A DNA stretch of 64,000 nt from CALJFL01 sp963669435 (GCA_963669435.1 OY770025.1:62001-126000); one strand, 5' to 3'. Shown: positions 34,202 through 42,879, counted from the first letter of the stretch. Made by a program: numbers and translations. Notes: generated from the sequence alone by a model not told the origin.

Positions 34202-35014
34202 CTATACCTCTCCGCCAGGTAACTCAATATTCATCAGCCGGTCGCGAGCATCGGCAGTGTTGGGATTAAGCTCCACGGCCCGCTGCCAGTCGGCCTCTGC
34301 TTGCGCGTCCATGCCCAGCTTCTTGTGAGCCACCCCGCGAAACAGCAGCGCCTGCACCAGGTCGGGTTGCAGGTCCAGGGCCTTGTCCAGATAGCCCAGC
34401 GCTTCTGCGGGATTGCCGCCGTGTTTTTCGTCGGCGAACAATGGGCGACGGGCCAGGCTGGCCCAGGCGGCGGCATTCTCCGGGTCCAGTTCGAGGGCTT
34501 TCTCCAGAGCCTTTTCCAATTTCTTCTGATACTTCATGCCGCGGAAACTGCTGCGGATCATCGGCGCGTAGAGGTCGGCCTCCAAGCGGTAACGTTCCGA
34601 ACTGAGCGGTATCTGCTCGAGGGCGTCCAGGGCCCGTTTTGCGACCCGGTCGATCTCTTTCCCCAGGGCTCGGCGGGCTTTTTTGTCCAGGTCTTCCTGC
34701 TCATAGCGGCCGCGGTTGATCTCGGCGACCAGCACGGCGGATTCCGCCAGTGCCAGGCTATTCGATTCGTTGGGTTCGATGTTATGCCGGGCGATAAAAT
34801 CAGTGTGAGCGCGCTCTGCCAGTTGCAGATCGAAGGTGAATTGGGCCTGACGCAGAAGTTCTTCGGGGTTTGTGTCGGCAGTGAATGCCGGTGTGGACAA
34901 AAACAGTGCGATTACCAACGTAACCGCAGGGCCGACTTCATTCGGCCGAAACCAGCGAAGCCGTGGCCGACTGAAGTCGGCCCAGCAGGGGTAGCTAGCC
35001 ACGCGCGTAATCAT
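34202..35014 (-). CDS. TPR-repeat exported protein, 270 aa
   Basis: Contains 'EKALELDPENAAAWASLAR', 'AEALGYLDKALDLQPDLVQALLFRGVAHKKLG' and 'AEADWQRAVELNPNTADARDR', three tetratricopeptide repeats in the C-terminal half, preceded by a hydrophobic signal segment (VTLVIALFLSTPAFTA). ATG at 35014 is chosen because GGAG lies 7 bases upstream; the frame is open to 35233 but that part overlaps the MMPL gene. The MMPL stop lies 20 bp inside this gene, so the two are coupled. The n-region of its signal peptide is encoded by a REP-like double hairpin. Confidence 0.75.
   Translation of the reverse strand: MITRVASYPCWADFSRPRLRWFRPNEVGPAVTLVIALFLSTPAFTADTNPEELLRQAQFTFDLQLAERAHTDFIARHNIEPNESNSLALAESAVLVAEINRGRYEQEDLDKKARRALGKEIDRVAKRALDALEQIPLSSERYRLEADLYAPMIRSSFRGMKYQKKLEKALEKALELDPENAAAWASLARRPLFADEKHGGNPAEALGYLDKALDLQPDLVQALLFRGVAHKKLGMDAQAEADWQRAVELNPNTADARDRLMNIELPGGEV
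34929..34983. repeat. REP/BIME-like pair of inverted 19-base palindromic units
   Basis: GGGCCGACTTCATTCGGCC (34929-34947) and the inverted copy GGCCGACTGAAGTCGGCCC (34965-34983) differ at one internal base and flank the spacer GAAACCAGCGAAGCCGT. Each unit is itself a hairpin (GGCCGA/TCGGCC). Such doublets are the layout of bacterial interspersed mosaic elements mobilised by RAYT transposases. This one lies in the coding start of the TPR gene. I see no other copy in this window. Confidence 0.7.
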
Positions 35015-37208
35015 CCCGTTTCTCCACCGGTGAAAGGGCAATGATAGCAGGCAGGAACAGCAGGTTGGCGACCAGGGCCGCCAGTATGGCGCTGCCGGAG
35101 AGCAGGCCCAGGTTGCTGATGGGCTCGAAGGCCGATGGCAATAGGGTATAGAAGCCGATGCAAGCCGTAAGTGTGGTAATGGTAATGCTGGGGCCGACCT
35201 GAAAAATGGTGGATTCCGCAGCCGTGATGGCATCTTCCCCCTTGATGCGCTGCTTGTGAAAGCGGGTGAGGAAGTGAACGGTGTTGTCCACGGCGATCCC
35301 CAGGGAAATACTGGCGACCATCACAGTGGCGGTATTCAGGGGGATGTCCAACTGCCACATCAACAGGAAGATCACCAGCATGGGCATCACATTGGGCAGG
35401 ATGCTCATCAGCAACAGGTGGCGCGAACGCAGGCCAAGGCCAATGCAGGTAAAAATGAGTAGGAACGCCAGCGCAAAGCTGGTGAACTGGGTGGTCAGCA
35501 GGCCCTCGTTAAGGACGCGCATCTGCACCGAAATGCCGGTGGCGTGAGCGCGAAGAGGATCGGGTAGCCGTGCTGCTGCAGCTTCCACCTGGGCGACCAA
35601 TCTCGATGTGGGGTCATCGCCGCCGGTGTTGGTGTCAGTGTTGGCAAGAACCGAAACCCGGACGCGTTCGCCATCAGCGGTTGCGTAGGCGCCCAACTGA
35701 CGCGAGTTCTCCGCATCCAGCAGCTCGAGAATCTCCTGCGCCGTGGCAGCGGAATCGGGCAGGCGGTAGTCCTCGGGGTGCCCACCCAAGTGCCACTGAT
35801 GCATTTTCATCAGGACGTTGAGCGGGCTGTACACGCGCCGCACCGTCTCGATTTGCTCAAGGTCTGTCGTCAGTTGCATGAGTGCCGGCCAGTAGCTGGG
35901 GTCGATCCAGCCACCGGGTGTGGTGACCACCAGTTCCACCGCCTTGAGCCCGGCAAGGTTGTTGGAGACGAACTGGTGGCTTTCCGTCAGCGGATGTTCC
36001 TTGGGCAGGTACTGCATGCTGTCACCGGATGAGCTGATGCGTGTGACACCATAGGCCCCAACCGCGGCCACCATGGCGAACACGGCGATTGTCGTGCGGG
36101 GAGAGTGCATGGCAAAGTCAACGCGCTGTCGCAACCAGGCGCCCAGCTGACTGCCGGCGCCGGTGGCGGGTCCGATCGGAAGCCGGGTCAGGAGCCAGGC
36201 ACCGATGGTGAAGTTGGTAAGGAGAGAGAACAGCACGCCCATGGACATGTAAACACCCATCTGGAAAATCGCGTCCAGGTCCGCCACCATCAGTGAGAGG
36301 AATCCCAGGGCGGTGGTAATCGACGACAGCGCGCAGGACATGGCGAGTTCCGTCAGCGTCTTCTGCATGGCTGCGTTGCGATCCGGTAGTTCATGCAGGG
36401 TGCGCTGGTAGCGGCTAGCGACGTGAATACCGTTGGCAATCGCCAGCAGGAACAGGACCAGGGGCAGCGAAGTCGTGATCAGGTTCATCTCCCAACCCAC
36501 CAGTTGCACGAGGGCCAGGGTGTAGAGCAGGGAAAGCCCCCCGCATGCGAGCAGGGTCAGTGCTGCCGGCAGTGAACGTAGCAACCACAACAGCACAGCC
36601 AGTGCCGCGATCCCGGCGATGGGAAAAGTGCGTCCAACTTCATGCCCCGTAATGCGGTTGATCGCAACGGTAAAGATGGGTTGTCCCACCAGATCAACCC
36701 GAAAACCCTGTTGCTCGGCTACGGCTACGACGCCTTCAATGGCGGATACCAGCTCACTGCGTTCTTTCACCGACGTCAGTTCCCGCAACCGCAGCATGAG
36801 GCCGGCTACCGATTCGTCGTCGGAGATCAACAAGTTGCGGTAGAAGGGTGTGCCGGTCATTTCCTCCGCCAGCGCTTCAGCATCCTCCTCCCCAAAAAGG
36901 TCGCGATAGATTACCGGCAGGCCATTGACGGATGCGACCTGGGGAATGGCCTCCAGATCGTCCACCAGTAGCAGCATGTCATCGAGCACGTCTTCGTCAA
37001 ACAGGTCGCGCTCTGAAAGGGCCATGATCACGAATTCGTCATGGCCGAAATCGTCCTTGAAGGCCCGGTAAAGCTGGGCTGCCTGCCCGGACTGGTTCAC
37101 CAGCTTTTCCTGGCGGTTATCCACGGCGAGCTGACTGACCAGCCAGGCTGAGGGAAGCGCCAGCAGCAGCAGGGTCAAGGCTGCGTAGCGCAGACGGCTT
37201 TCGAACAA
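34995..37208 (-). CDS. RND/MMPL-family exporter, 737 aa
   Basis: Hydrophobic N-terminus, a large periplasmic loop, a five-to-six-helix block ('GRTFPIAGIAALAVLLWLL', 'LVLFLLAIANGIHVASRY'), a second loop and a second helix block ('VASISLGIAVDNTVHFLTRFHKQR', 'LGLLSGSAILAALVANLLFLPAIIAL'). It is of the RND family of lipid or hopanoid-type exporters. A TTG at 37208 is preferred as start because GGAG lies 8 bases upstream; the frame stays open to 37322, but that would overlap the divergent receptor. Cotranscribed with the TPR gene. Confidence 0.85.
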   Translation of the reverse strand: MFESRLRYAALTLLLLALPSAWLVSQLAVDNRQEKLVNQSGQAAQLYRAFKDDFGHDEFVIMALSERDLFDEDVLDDMLLLVDDLEAIPQVASVNGLPVIYRDLFGEEDAEALAEEMTGTPFYRNLLISDDESVAGLMLRLRELTSVKERSELVSAIEGVVAVAEQQGFRVDLVGQPIFTVAINRITGHEVGRTFPIAGIAALAVLLWLLRSLPAALTLLACGGLSLLYTLALVQLVGWEMNLITTSLPLVLFLLAIANGIHVASRYQRTLHELPDRNAAMQKTLTELAMSCALSSITTALGFLSLMVADLDAIFQMGVYMSMGVLFSLLTNFTIGAWLLTRLPIGPATGAGSQLGAWLRQRVDFAMHSPRTTIAVFAMVAAVGAYGVTRISSSGDSMQYLPKEHPLTESHQFVSNNLAGLKAVELVVTTPGGWIDPSYWPALMQLTTDLEQIETVRRVYSPLNVLMKMHQWHLGGHPEDYRLPDSAATAQEILELLDAENSRQLGAYATADGERVRVSVLANTDTNTGGDDPTSRLVAQVEAAAARLPDPLRAHATGISVQMRVLNEGLLTTQFTSFALAFLLIFTCIGLGLRSRHLLLMSILPNVMPMLVIFLLMWQLDIPLNTATVMVASISLGIAVDNTVHFLTRFHKQRIKGEDAITAAESTIFQVGPSITITTLTACIGFYTLLPSAFEPISNLGLLSGSAILAALVANLLFLPAIIALSPVEKRDDYARG

Positions 37209-37270
37209 GGGCAATTCTCCAGTCTTCGTGGCACAATCATACTTTGCCCGTATCCGGAAAGGGAGGGACT

Positions 37271-39523
37271 TTGCTGTTTCGTCATCGCGCGCTAACCGCT
37301 TGTCTGCTCGCCGCTGTAGCATGTCTGCCCTTCCCCGCCCTTGCGCAACGGGTCGCAGTTGAGTTGCAGTTAGAGGAGGTAATGGTCACGGCCAAGCGTC
37401 GTGAAACGTCCATCCTCGAGGCCCCCCTGTCGGTCACCGCTTTTTCCGATCTGGAGTTGGAGCAGATCCGGTTTAACAACGTCGGCGACATCGCGCCGCA
37501 AACGCCCAATCTCACGGTTTCCGAAAGCCTGTTTGGCAATGCCACGCCCCTGATCAGCATTCGCGGAATCACCAACCTCGATATTTCCAATTTCGCCAAA
37601 GACTACCCGGTGGGCTACTACGTGGACGGTGTGGTATTGGGGCGTGCCTCCGGCAGCCTGTTTGACCTGTTCGAAGTGGAGCGTATCGAGGTCCTGCGCG
37701 GTCCACAGGGCACGCTATACGGACGCAACACCACCGCAGGGGCAATCAGCGTGATTACCCGCAAGCCGACCGGGGAATGGGGCTTCAAACAGGAATTGAG
37801 TGTCGGCAACCGCGACCTTTTCCAGTCAAGAACGCATATCAACTTCCCTGAATTTGCCGGATTCAGTGTCAAAGCCTCCTACGTCACCTCGGAAGTCGAA
37901 GGTGATGTAGACAACAGCTTCAGCGGCGCGGCGACCAATGCCTTCGGCCCGGGAGAGCCCGGCAGGTCGGTGGAGGACACACTGGGCGGTCACGACACCG
38001 AAGCCCTGCGCCTCTCGCTACGCTGGCAGCCCACGGATTATTTTCTGCTGGATTACGCCTTCGAACGCAATGAGTACCGCGGCACCGCGGTACCGATGCA
38101 ACTGGTCACCACCAACCCGGACGGCCTCTTTGCCTGGGCGTTGACCACACCGGGTTCCACGTCCAGGCTGGATACCCTGGAACTCAATAACGCCGAGGCC
38201 AGCCGCAGCGATGTGGATGGCCACAACCTGACCATGAGTTGGGAGTTTGACGGTTTCACTATGAAAAGCATCACCGGCTACCGGACGCTGGACCAACGTG
38301 GCGCCAAGGACCTTGATGGTGGTTATCACCTGGTGCCATTCCTGGAAGCCGCGCAGACGCCCCAGGAACACGATCAATTCTCCCAGGAAATCCAGTTTGT
38401 GGGCGTGGGGTTCGATGGCGCAGTCGACTACACCGCGGGTCTGTACTATTTCGAAGAGACCGGCACCAGTGCCAATGATGCGATTGCCACCGTGTTCTAT
38501 TTCCCCGATCTACTTGATATCGAGAATCGCTCCCTGGCGTTCTACGGGGAAACCACGTTTCCGGTCGCTGCCTTATCCGAAGCGTTGAGTTTTACCCTGG
38601 GCATGCGCCTGACCTGGGATGAACGGGAGGCCGATATCGTGCGCAACCTGATCCCCGAGGAGGCATCTTATTCGGCCAGTGGCAAGGACGATTGGTCCAA
38701 CTTTGATTGGAGTGTCACAGCCAACTACCGGGTGGAGGACCGTATCCACACTTATTTCAGAGCGGCCACAGCCTACAAAAGCGGCGGATTCAACGCCCGT
38801 GCTGATACGGCCGAGCGTTTCGCGACCACCTTTGACCCTGAGGATGTGATGAGTTGGGAAATCGGACTCAAGGCTGAGTGGTTCGAGCGCCGCTATCGCA
38901 GTAACGTAGCACTGTTTTACAACCAGTATGAGGACTTGCAGGTCGATCAGACTGAATTCTCCGTCGGCTCCTTCAACCTGGTGACCGCCAATGCCGGCAG
39001 CGCCCAGACCTGGGGTGCCGAGATTGAGATGATCGCGGTGGCTGCCCCCGGATTGACCCTGTCACTGGCCTACGGCTACCTCGACAGCGAGTTTGATGAG
39101 TACCAGGCGATCTTCGAGGACGACGAGGACTTTTCTGCCGATGCGATGTTACCCCTGGCGCCGGAGCACAGTCTGAGCGCCGGCGCCCTCTACGAATTCC
39201 CGGCGCTGGGCATCGGCCAGCTCAGCCTGTACGGCAGTGTTTCCCTGCTTGATGAACAGCATTTCGGCTACCGAACGGGTACGGCTGCGGAGTTTGGTCT
39301 GGTCAATGGCAGCGACAGCTACACCTTGCTGAACGGTCGTTTGACCCTGGCGGAGATTCCCGGGATACCCGCCGGCAGCCTGCGCCTGGCACTGTGGGGC
39401 AAGAACCTGACCGACGAGGAGTACACCGTTTTCGGCAATGACCTGCTGAGCAACCTGGGCATCATGACAGCCAGTTATGCTCCCACCCGCAGCTATGGGC
39501 TGGACCTCGTGTACGAGTACTGA
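37271..39523 (+). CDS. TonB-dependent outer-membrane receptor, 750 aa
   Basis: Signal peptide (LLFRHRALTACLLAAVACLPFPALAQ), TonB-box/plug start EEVMVTAKRRETS, plug motif 'IEVLRGPQGTLYGRNTTAGAISVITRKPTGEWG' region, and a barrel ending 'PTRSYGLDLVYEY' with a terminal aromatic. TTG at 37271 is preferred because GGGAGG lies just upstream; a TTG at 37244 in frame has no ribosome site. Divergent from the MMPL/TPR pair with only about 60 bp between starts, so the two transcripts share a promoter region. Confidence 0.9.
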   Translation: MLFRHRALTACLLAAVACLPFPALAQRVAVELQLEEVMVTAKRRETSILEAPLSVTAFSDLELEQIRFNNVGDIAPQTPNLTVSESLFGNATPLISIRGITNLDISNFAKDYPVGYYVDGVVLGRASGSLFDLFEVERIEVLRGPQGTLYGRNTTAGAISVITRKPTGEWGFKQELSVGNRDLFQSRTHINFPEFAGFSVKASYVTSEVEGDVDNSFSGAATNAFGPGEPGRSVEDTLGGHDTEALRLSLRWQPTDYFLLDYAFERNEYRGTAVPMQLVTTNPDGLFAWALTTPGSTSRLDTLELNNAEASRSDVDGHNLTMSWEFDGFTMKSITGYRTLDQRGAKDLDGGYHLVPFLEAAQTPQEHDQFSQEIQFVGVGFDGAVDYTAGLYYFEETGTSANDAIATVFYFPDLLDIENRSLAFYGETTFPVAALSEALSFTLGMRLTWDEREADIVRNLIPEEASYSASGKDDWSNFDWSVTANYRVEDRIHTYFRAATAYKSGGFNARADTAERFATTFDPEDVMSWEIGLKAEWFERRYRSNVALFYNQYEDLQVDQTEFSVGSFNLVTANAGSAQTWGAEIEMIAVAAPGLTLSLAYGYLDSEFDEYQAIFEDDEDFSADAMLPLAPEHSLSAGALYEFPALGIGQLSLYGSVSLLDEQHFGYRTGTAAEFGLVNGSDSYTLLNGRLTLAEIPGIPAGSLRLALWGKNLTDEEYTVFGNDLLSNLGIMTASYAPTRSYGLDLVYEY

Positions 39524-39661
39524 TGCGGCTGCTTACAGATGTGGGTCCAGGCTGGACGTCACGTTTCGCTGGTTAAAGCTTTCTTGCAAATTTGGTCGAT
39601 TGTTGAGTGCGGTGCGCGAGAGGGTTAGTGGGATAGTTTTTATCTCCCGATCTCGGACGTA

Positions 39662-39928
39662 TTATGCAACCCTCTTAGCAGCAGCCCGATCCAGGTCATA
39701 GGTAGACTGGAGATTCATCCATAACTTCGGCGAAGTACCCAGAGCTTCTGACAAATCCAGGGCTGTATCAGCTGTAATACCTCGCTTACCTTTAATAAGT
39801 TCATTCAACTTGGCTTTTGTCCAACCAAGTTGACGCGCAAACGCGGCCTGGCTGACTCCAGCCGGTTCGAGAAACTCTTCCAACAACATCTCACCGGGAT
39901 GAAATGGGTTCTTTGGTTGCTTATCCAT
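39662..39928 (-). CDS. higA: HigA-family antitoxin (XRE helix-turn-helix), orphan, 88 aa
   Basis: Begins 'NPFHPGEMLLEEFLEPAGVSQAAFARQLGWTKAKLNELIKGKRGITADTALDLSEALGTSPKLWMNLQ', the standard HigA/VapI antitoxin wording. In higBA operons the toxin gene comes first. Here only the last codons of higB precede it (39940-39990), and the 166 bases between the higA start and the dehalogenase start are too short for a whole higB. Intact, probably still DNA-binding. Confidence 0.9.
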   Translation of the reverse strand: MDKQPKNPFHPGEMLLEEFLEPAGVSQAAFARQLGWTKAKLNELIKGKRGITADTALDLSEALGTSPKLWMNLQSTYDLDRAAAKRVA

Positions 39929-39939
39929 TCACAATGTCC

Positions 39940-39990
39940 TCAATGATAGTCGACAATTTGCACATCCTCCGCCTGACCACCACTCCATTG
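39940..39990 (-). pseudogene. higB: higB toxin remnant, last 16 codons
   Basis: Minus strand ends QWSGGQAEDVQIVDYH and stop, 11 bp before the higA ATG. This matches the C-terminus of HigB toxins (pattern RW..GGPEDVEIVDYH). Upstream of Q the frame loses resemblance and the space up to the next gene allows only about 40 codons, while a HigB has about 90. So the toxin N-terminal part has been deleted. Confidence 0.65.
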
Positions 39991-40108
39991 ATGATGAAAT
40001 GCGGACGACTCCACAACGGAAGCCCGCTATTATAAGTGATAACTGCACAGCACCGCAGGAGAACAGCCGCCCAAGTTAGGCTATTCTAGCTGAAACAAGG
40101 AGATTCGT

Positions 40109-41014
40109 ATGACCATCGATTATGTGAGAACTCCGGACGACAGATTCGACAACCTGCCGGGTTATTCATTTACTCCACATTACTTTGACGACCTGCCCGG
40201 CTACGAAGGCCTCCGTGTTCACTATATAGATGAAGGCCCCGGCGATGCGTCGCGGGTTTTTCTGTGCCTGCACGGACAACCTACTTGGTCGTTCCTGTAC
40301 CGCAAAATGCTGCCGGTGTTTGTCGAAAGTGGTGCCCGTGTCATTTGCCCCGATTGGCTGGGCTTCGGGCGCTCCGATAAACCGACCGATGACGCGGTAT
40401 ACACCTATCACTTCCATCGCAACATGATGCTTGCCTTTATCGAACGTCTCGACCTGTCAAACATCACCCTGGTGTGCCAGGACTGGGGGGGATTACTGGG
40501 CCTGACCATTCCGGTGGACATGCCCGAACGCTTTGATCGTCTCCTGGTCATGAACACCGCGATCGCTGTAGGCCAGTCGCCCGGTGAGGGTTTCGACGCC
40601 TGGCGCGCCTACGCCCGTACGCAACCCGATATGGATGTAGGTGGGCTGATGAAGCGAGGAACCCCGGTCCTTAGCGATGCAGAAGCGGCCGCCTATTCAG
40701 CCCCCTTCCCCGACATGACTTACAAGGCGGGCGTAAGGCGCTTTCCCGAGTTGGTGATGACGGACCCCGGTATGGAAGGTGTGGAAACTTCCAAACGTGC
40801 TGCTACCTGGTGGCAAGAGGAATGGCAGGGTGACACGTTTATGGCAGTAGGTGCTCAGGACCCGGTGCTAGGGCCCGAGCAAATGAAAACCCTGCGGGCT
40901 ACGCTCAATGGATGCCCTGAACCCATGATGGTCGAAGACGGTGGCCACTTCGTGCAGGAGTGGGGGGAGCCGATCGCGCGCGCTGCGCTGACGGCGTGGG
41001 GGGATGTACCGTAG
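40109..41014 (+). CDS. Haloalkane dehalogenase, HLD-I (DhlA/DhmA-like), 301 aa
   Basis: Alpha/beta-hydrolase with the haloalkane dehalogenase triad: nucleophile D125 in CQDWGG, acid D251 in 'AQDPVLG', base H280 in 'DGGHFVQEWGE'. W126 and W165 sit where DhlA has its halide-binding tryptophans W125 and W175, and HGQPTW is the oxyanion strand. 'NGCPEP' and 'HFVQE.GE' are near word-for-word DhlA/DhmA. Hydrolyses C-halogen bonds of haloalkanes to alcohol plus halide, no cofactor. ATG follows AAGGAG. Its 3' part is partly duplicated at 42721-42776. Confidence 0.9.
   Translation: MTIDYVRTPDDRFDNLPGYSFTPHYFDDLPGYEGLRVHYIDEGPGDASRVFLCLHGQPTWSFLYRKMLPVFVESGARVICPDWLGFGRSDKPTDDAVYTYHFHRNMMLAFIERLDLSNITLVCQDWGGLLGLTIPVDMPERFDRLLVMNTAIAVGQSPGEGFDAWRAYARTQPDMDVGGLMKRGTPVLSDAEAAAYSAPFPDMTYKAGVRRFPELVMTDPGMEGVETSKRAATWWQEEWQGDTFMAVGAQDPVLGPEQMKTLRATLNGCPEPMMVEDGGHFVQEWGEPIARAALTAWGDVP
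40879..40934 (+). repeat. Copy 1 of a 56-bp direct repeat (inside the dehalogenase gene)
   Basis: Matches 42721-42776 at 53 of 56 positions, in the same orientation, 1842 bp apart. It encodes QMKTLRATLNGCPEPMMV of the dehalogenase. The two copies flank the AbgT transporter gene. Confidence 0.9.
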
Positions 41015-41061
41015 GCAAATTCGATATGGCGTGCCACGGGGTGCGACAGCTTCGTTGACCA

Positions 41062-42663
41062 TCAGCCCGGGGTGTAATACGTGGGTGACGCGGGTCCCAC
41101 CGGCCAGCCGAGTACGAAGGTCCAGAGGAAGAAGAACGTTGACCACAGCACCAGGAATGCCACCGAGTAAGGCAACATCAGCGCAATGATCGTCCCTACC
41201 CCCGCCTTCGGCTCGTAGCGCGTCACGAAGGCCATAATCAAACCAAAGTAACTCATCATGGGTGTAATGATATTGGTGCTCGAGTCGCCGATTCGGTACG
41301 CCGCCTGTATCACCTCGGGTGCATAACCCAGCAACATGAGCATAGGCACGAAGATGGGTGCAGTTACCGCCCATTGCGCCGAGGCCGATCCCAGCATCAG
41401 GTTGATAAAGGCACAGACCAGAATAAACAGGAAAAATAAAAACGGGCCAGTCAGCCCAATACTTTCCAGAAAGGTGGCGCCTGCGACAGCGGTAATGGAG
41501 CCCAGATTGGTCCACGCGAAAAACTTAACAAACTGCGCTGCAAAAAATACCAGGGCAATGTAGAGACCGAGCGTGCTCATCGCATGCGCCATTGCATCAA
41601 TGACATCCCTGTCACTGCGAATGGTGCCCACGACACGCCCGTAAACGATACCAACCATCATGAAGTAGACGAAGATGATAGCGACAATCCCCCGCAGAAA
41701 CGGCGAGCCTGCCACGGCACCCGTTTCCTGATTGCGCAGAATTGCGCCTTCCGGAACCACCAACACAATCAGCACCATCGCGAAGAAGATCGTTGCCCAC
41801 AGTGATTGCCATAGGCCGCGTTTCTCCTCTACCGAGAGGGGGTCCATGCGGTGTGAGTCCTCGTCATCGAGACCTTGGGGCTTGCCCGTGTAAACGCCCA
41901 GTGAGGGCTCGACCACTTTAAGGCTGATAAAACTGCCAACCGCTGTGATCAGGAAAGTACTGGCGATCATGAAATACCAGTTCGCGCTGACGTCGACTTC
42001 GTAAGTTGGATCAATCAGGCGTGCCGCCTCGGTGGTGATACCAGAAAGCAGGGGATCCACGGTACCAATCAGCAGATTAGCGCTGTAGCCGCCGGATACG
42101 CCGGCGAAGGCTGCGGCGAGACCCGCAAGTGGATGCCGGCCAAGGGAATAAAACACGACCGCTGCGAGCGGCACCAGCACCACGTAGCCCATTTCCGACG
42201 CCGTATTGGAGAGCACCCCCGCCAACACGATAATGACCGTTACCAGACTCGGTGGCGCATTGATAACCATGCCGCGAATAACGGCGGTGAGCCAACCTGA
42301 GCGCTCCGCGACGCCAACGCCCAGGAGCGCTACCAGCACAGTGCCCAGGGGTGCGAATTCTACGAAGTTCCGCACTAGATTGAGCACAATCATTCGCAGG
42401 CCTTCCGCATTCATCAGGCTCACGACCTCGATCATGCCGTTGTCCGAGCGACCTTTGGCACCCTCCGGTCGCGGGTCTACCACTGCGACTTCGAAGTAAC
42501 CCAGAATGCCCGATAGCACGACAACGCCAGCGGCAAAAATGGCGAACAAGGTCACTGGATGTGGCAGCGCGTTACCGAGCCATTCCACCACGTGTAAGAA
42601 ACGCGTGATGCGTGATTGATTAGGCGGTGGAGATTGCGATTGGGCCGAGGGTTCTTGGGTCAT
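41062..42663 (-). CDS. AbgT-family transporter (p-aminobenzoyl-glutamate type), 533 aa
   Basis: Cytoplasmic N-terminus then about 11-13 hydrophobic segments. AbgT-family words visible include 'ERSGWLTAVIRGMV', 'SNTASEMGYVVLVPLAAVVF', 'GVSGGYSANLLIGTVDPLLSGITTEAA', 'QWAVTAPIFVPMLMLLGYAPE' and 'RIGDSSTNIITPMMSYFGLI'. Members carry p-aminobenzoyl-glutamate or export sulfonamides. The transporter points opposite to the dehalogenase and lies between the two copies of its 3' fragment. Confidence 0.9.
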   Translation of the reverse strand: MTQEPSAQSQSPPPNQSRITRFLHVVEWLGNALPHPVTLFAIFAAGVVVLSGILGYFEVAVVDPRPEGAKGRSDNGMIEVVSLMNAEGLRMIVLNLVRNFVEFAPLGTVLVALLGVGVAERSGWLTAVIRGMVINAPPSLVTVIIVLAGVLSNTASEMGYVVLVPLAAVVFYSLGRHPLAGLAAAFAGVSGGYSANLLIGTVDPLLSGITTEAARLIDPTYEVDVSANWYFMIASTFLITAVGSFISLKVVEPSLGVYTGKPQGLDDEDSHRMDPLSVEEKRGLWQSLWATIFFAMVLIVLVVPEGAILRNQETGAVAGSPFLRGIVAIIFVYFMMVGIVYGRVVGTIRSDRDVIDAMAHAMSTLGLYIALVFFAAQFVKFFAWTNLGSITAVAGATFLESIGLTGPFLFFLFILVCAFINLMLGSASAQWAVTAPIFVPMLMLLGYAPEVIQAAYRIGDSSTNIITPMMSYFGLIMAFVTRYEPKAGVGTIIALMLPYSVAFLVLWSTFFFLWTFVLGWPVGPASPTYYTPG

Positions 42664-42694
42664 GAATTGAGGCTCCGGTAGCCAGGTTAAAGCG

Positions 42695-42805
42695 ATGGAT
42701 CAGGGCACTGGGAGTATAGGGCAAATGGAAGCCCTGCGGGCTACGCTCAATGGATGCCCTGAACCGATGATGGTCGCGCCATTACAACGAGGGGAGACCC
42801 TATAG
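42695..42805 (+). pseudogene. Dehalogenase-gene fragment downstream (in fact upstream of) the transporter start
   Basis: A 36-codon frame reads MDQGTGSIGQMEALRATLNGCPEPMMV and then unrelated residues to a TAG. The 56 bases 42721-42776 match 40879-40934 with 3 mismatches, and the preceding codons (DQGTGSIGQ) still echo the dehalogenase's QDPVLGPEQ. So it is the remnant of a second, partly diverged dehalogenase copy rather than a mere short repeat. The rest of the 216-base gap holds nothing recognisable. Confidence 0.6.
42721..42776 (+). repeat. Copy 2 of the 56-bp direct repeat
   Basis: Partner of 40879-40934; see that entry. Mismatches at three positions, all compatible with a slightly diverged coding copy rather than a recent tandem duplication. 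Confidence 0.9.
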
Positions 42806-42879
42806 CTCCTCGGGCCATCAACCACCTACGCCATAATCAAGGAAATCAAATATCAGTTGGGTTGTCCCGAAAACAAGTA

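Noticed and set aside
34301..35044. 247-codon open frame on the plus strand opposite the TPR/MMPL junction
   Set aside because: Complement of two recognisable genes; the protein is low complexity with no motif.
34202..35233. Longer start for the TPR protein (35233)
   Set aside because: The extra N-terminal residues are the antisense-like shadow of the MMPL coding region (Ser/Pro/Arg-rich) and lack a ribosome site; ATG 35014 has GGAG.
40109..41014. Reading the HLD-I gene as an epoxide hydrolase
   Set aside because: Word-level agreement with DhlA-type motifs (CQDWGG, NGCPEP, HFVQEWGE) and tryptophans at the halide-binding positions argue for haloalkane dehalogenase.
40879..42776. Interpreting the 56-bp repeats as the ends of a transposon carrying AbgT
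   Set aside because: They are direct, coding, lack terminal inverted repeats or a transposase, and the second copy has diverged upstream residues of a dehalogenase; a decayed paralogue explains them better.
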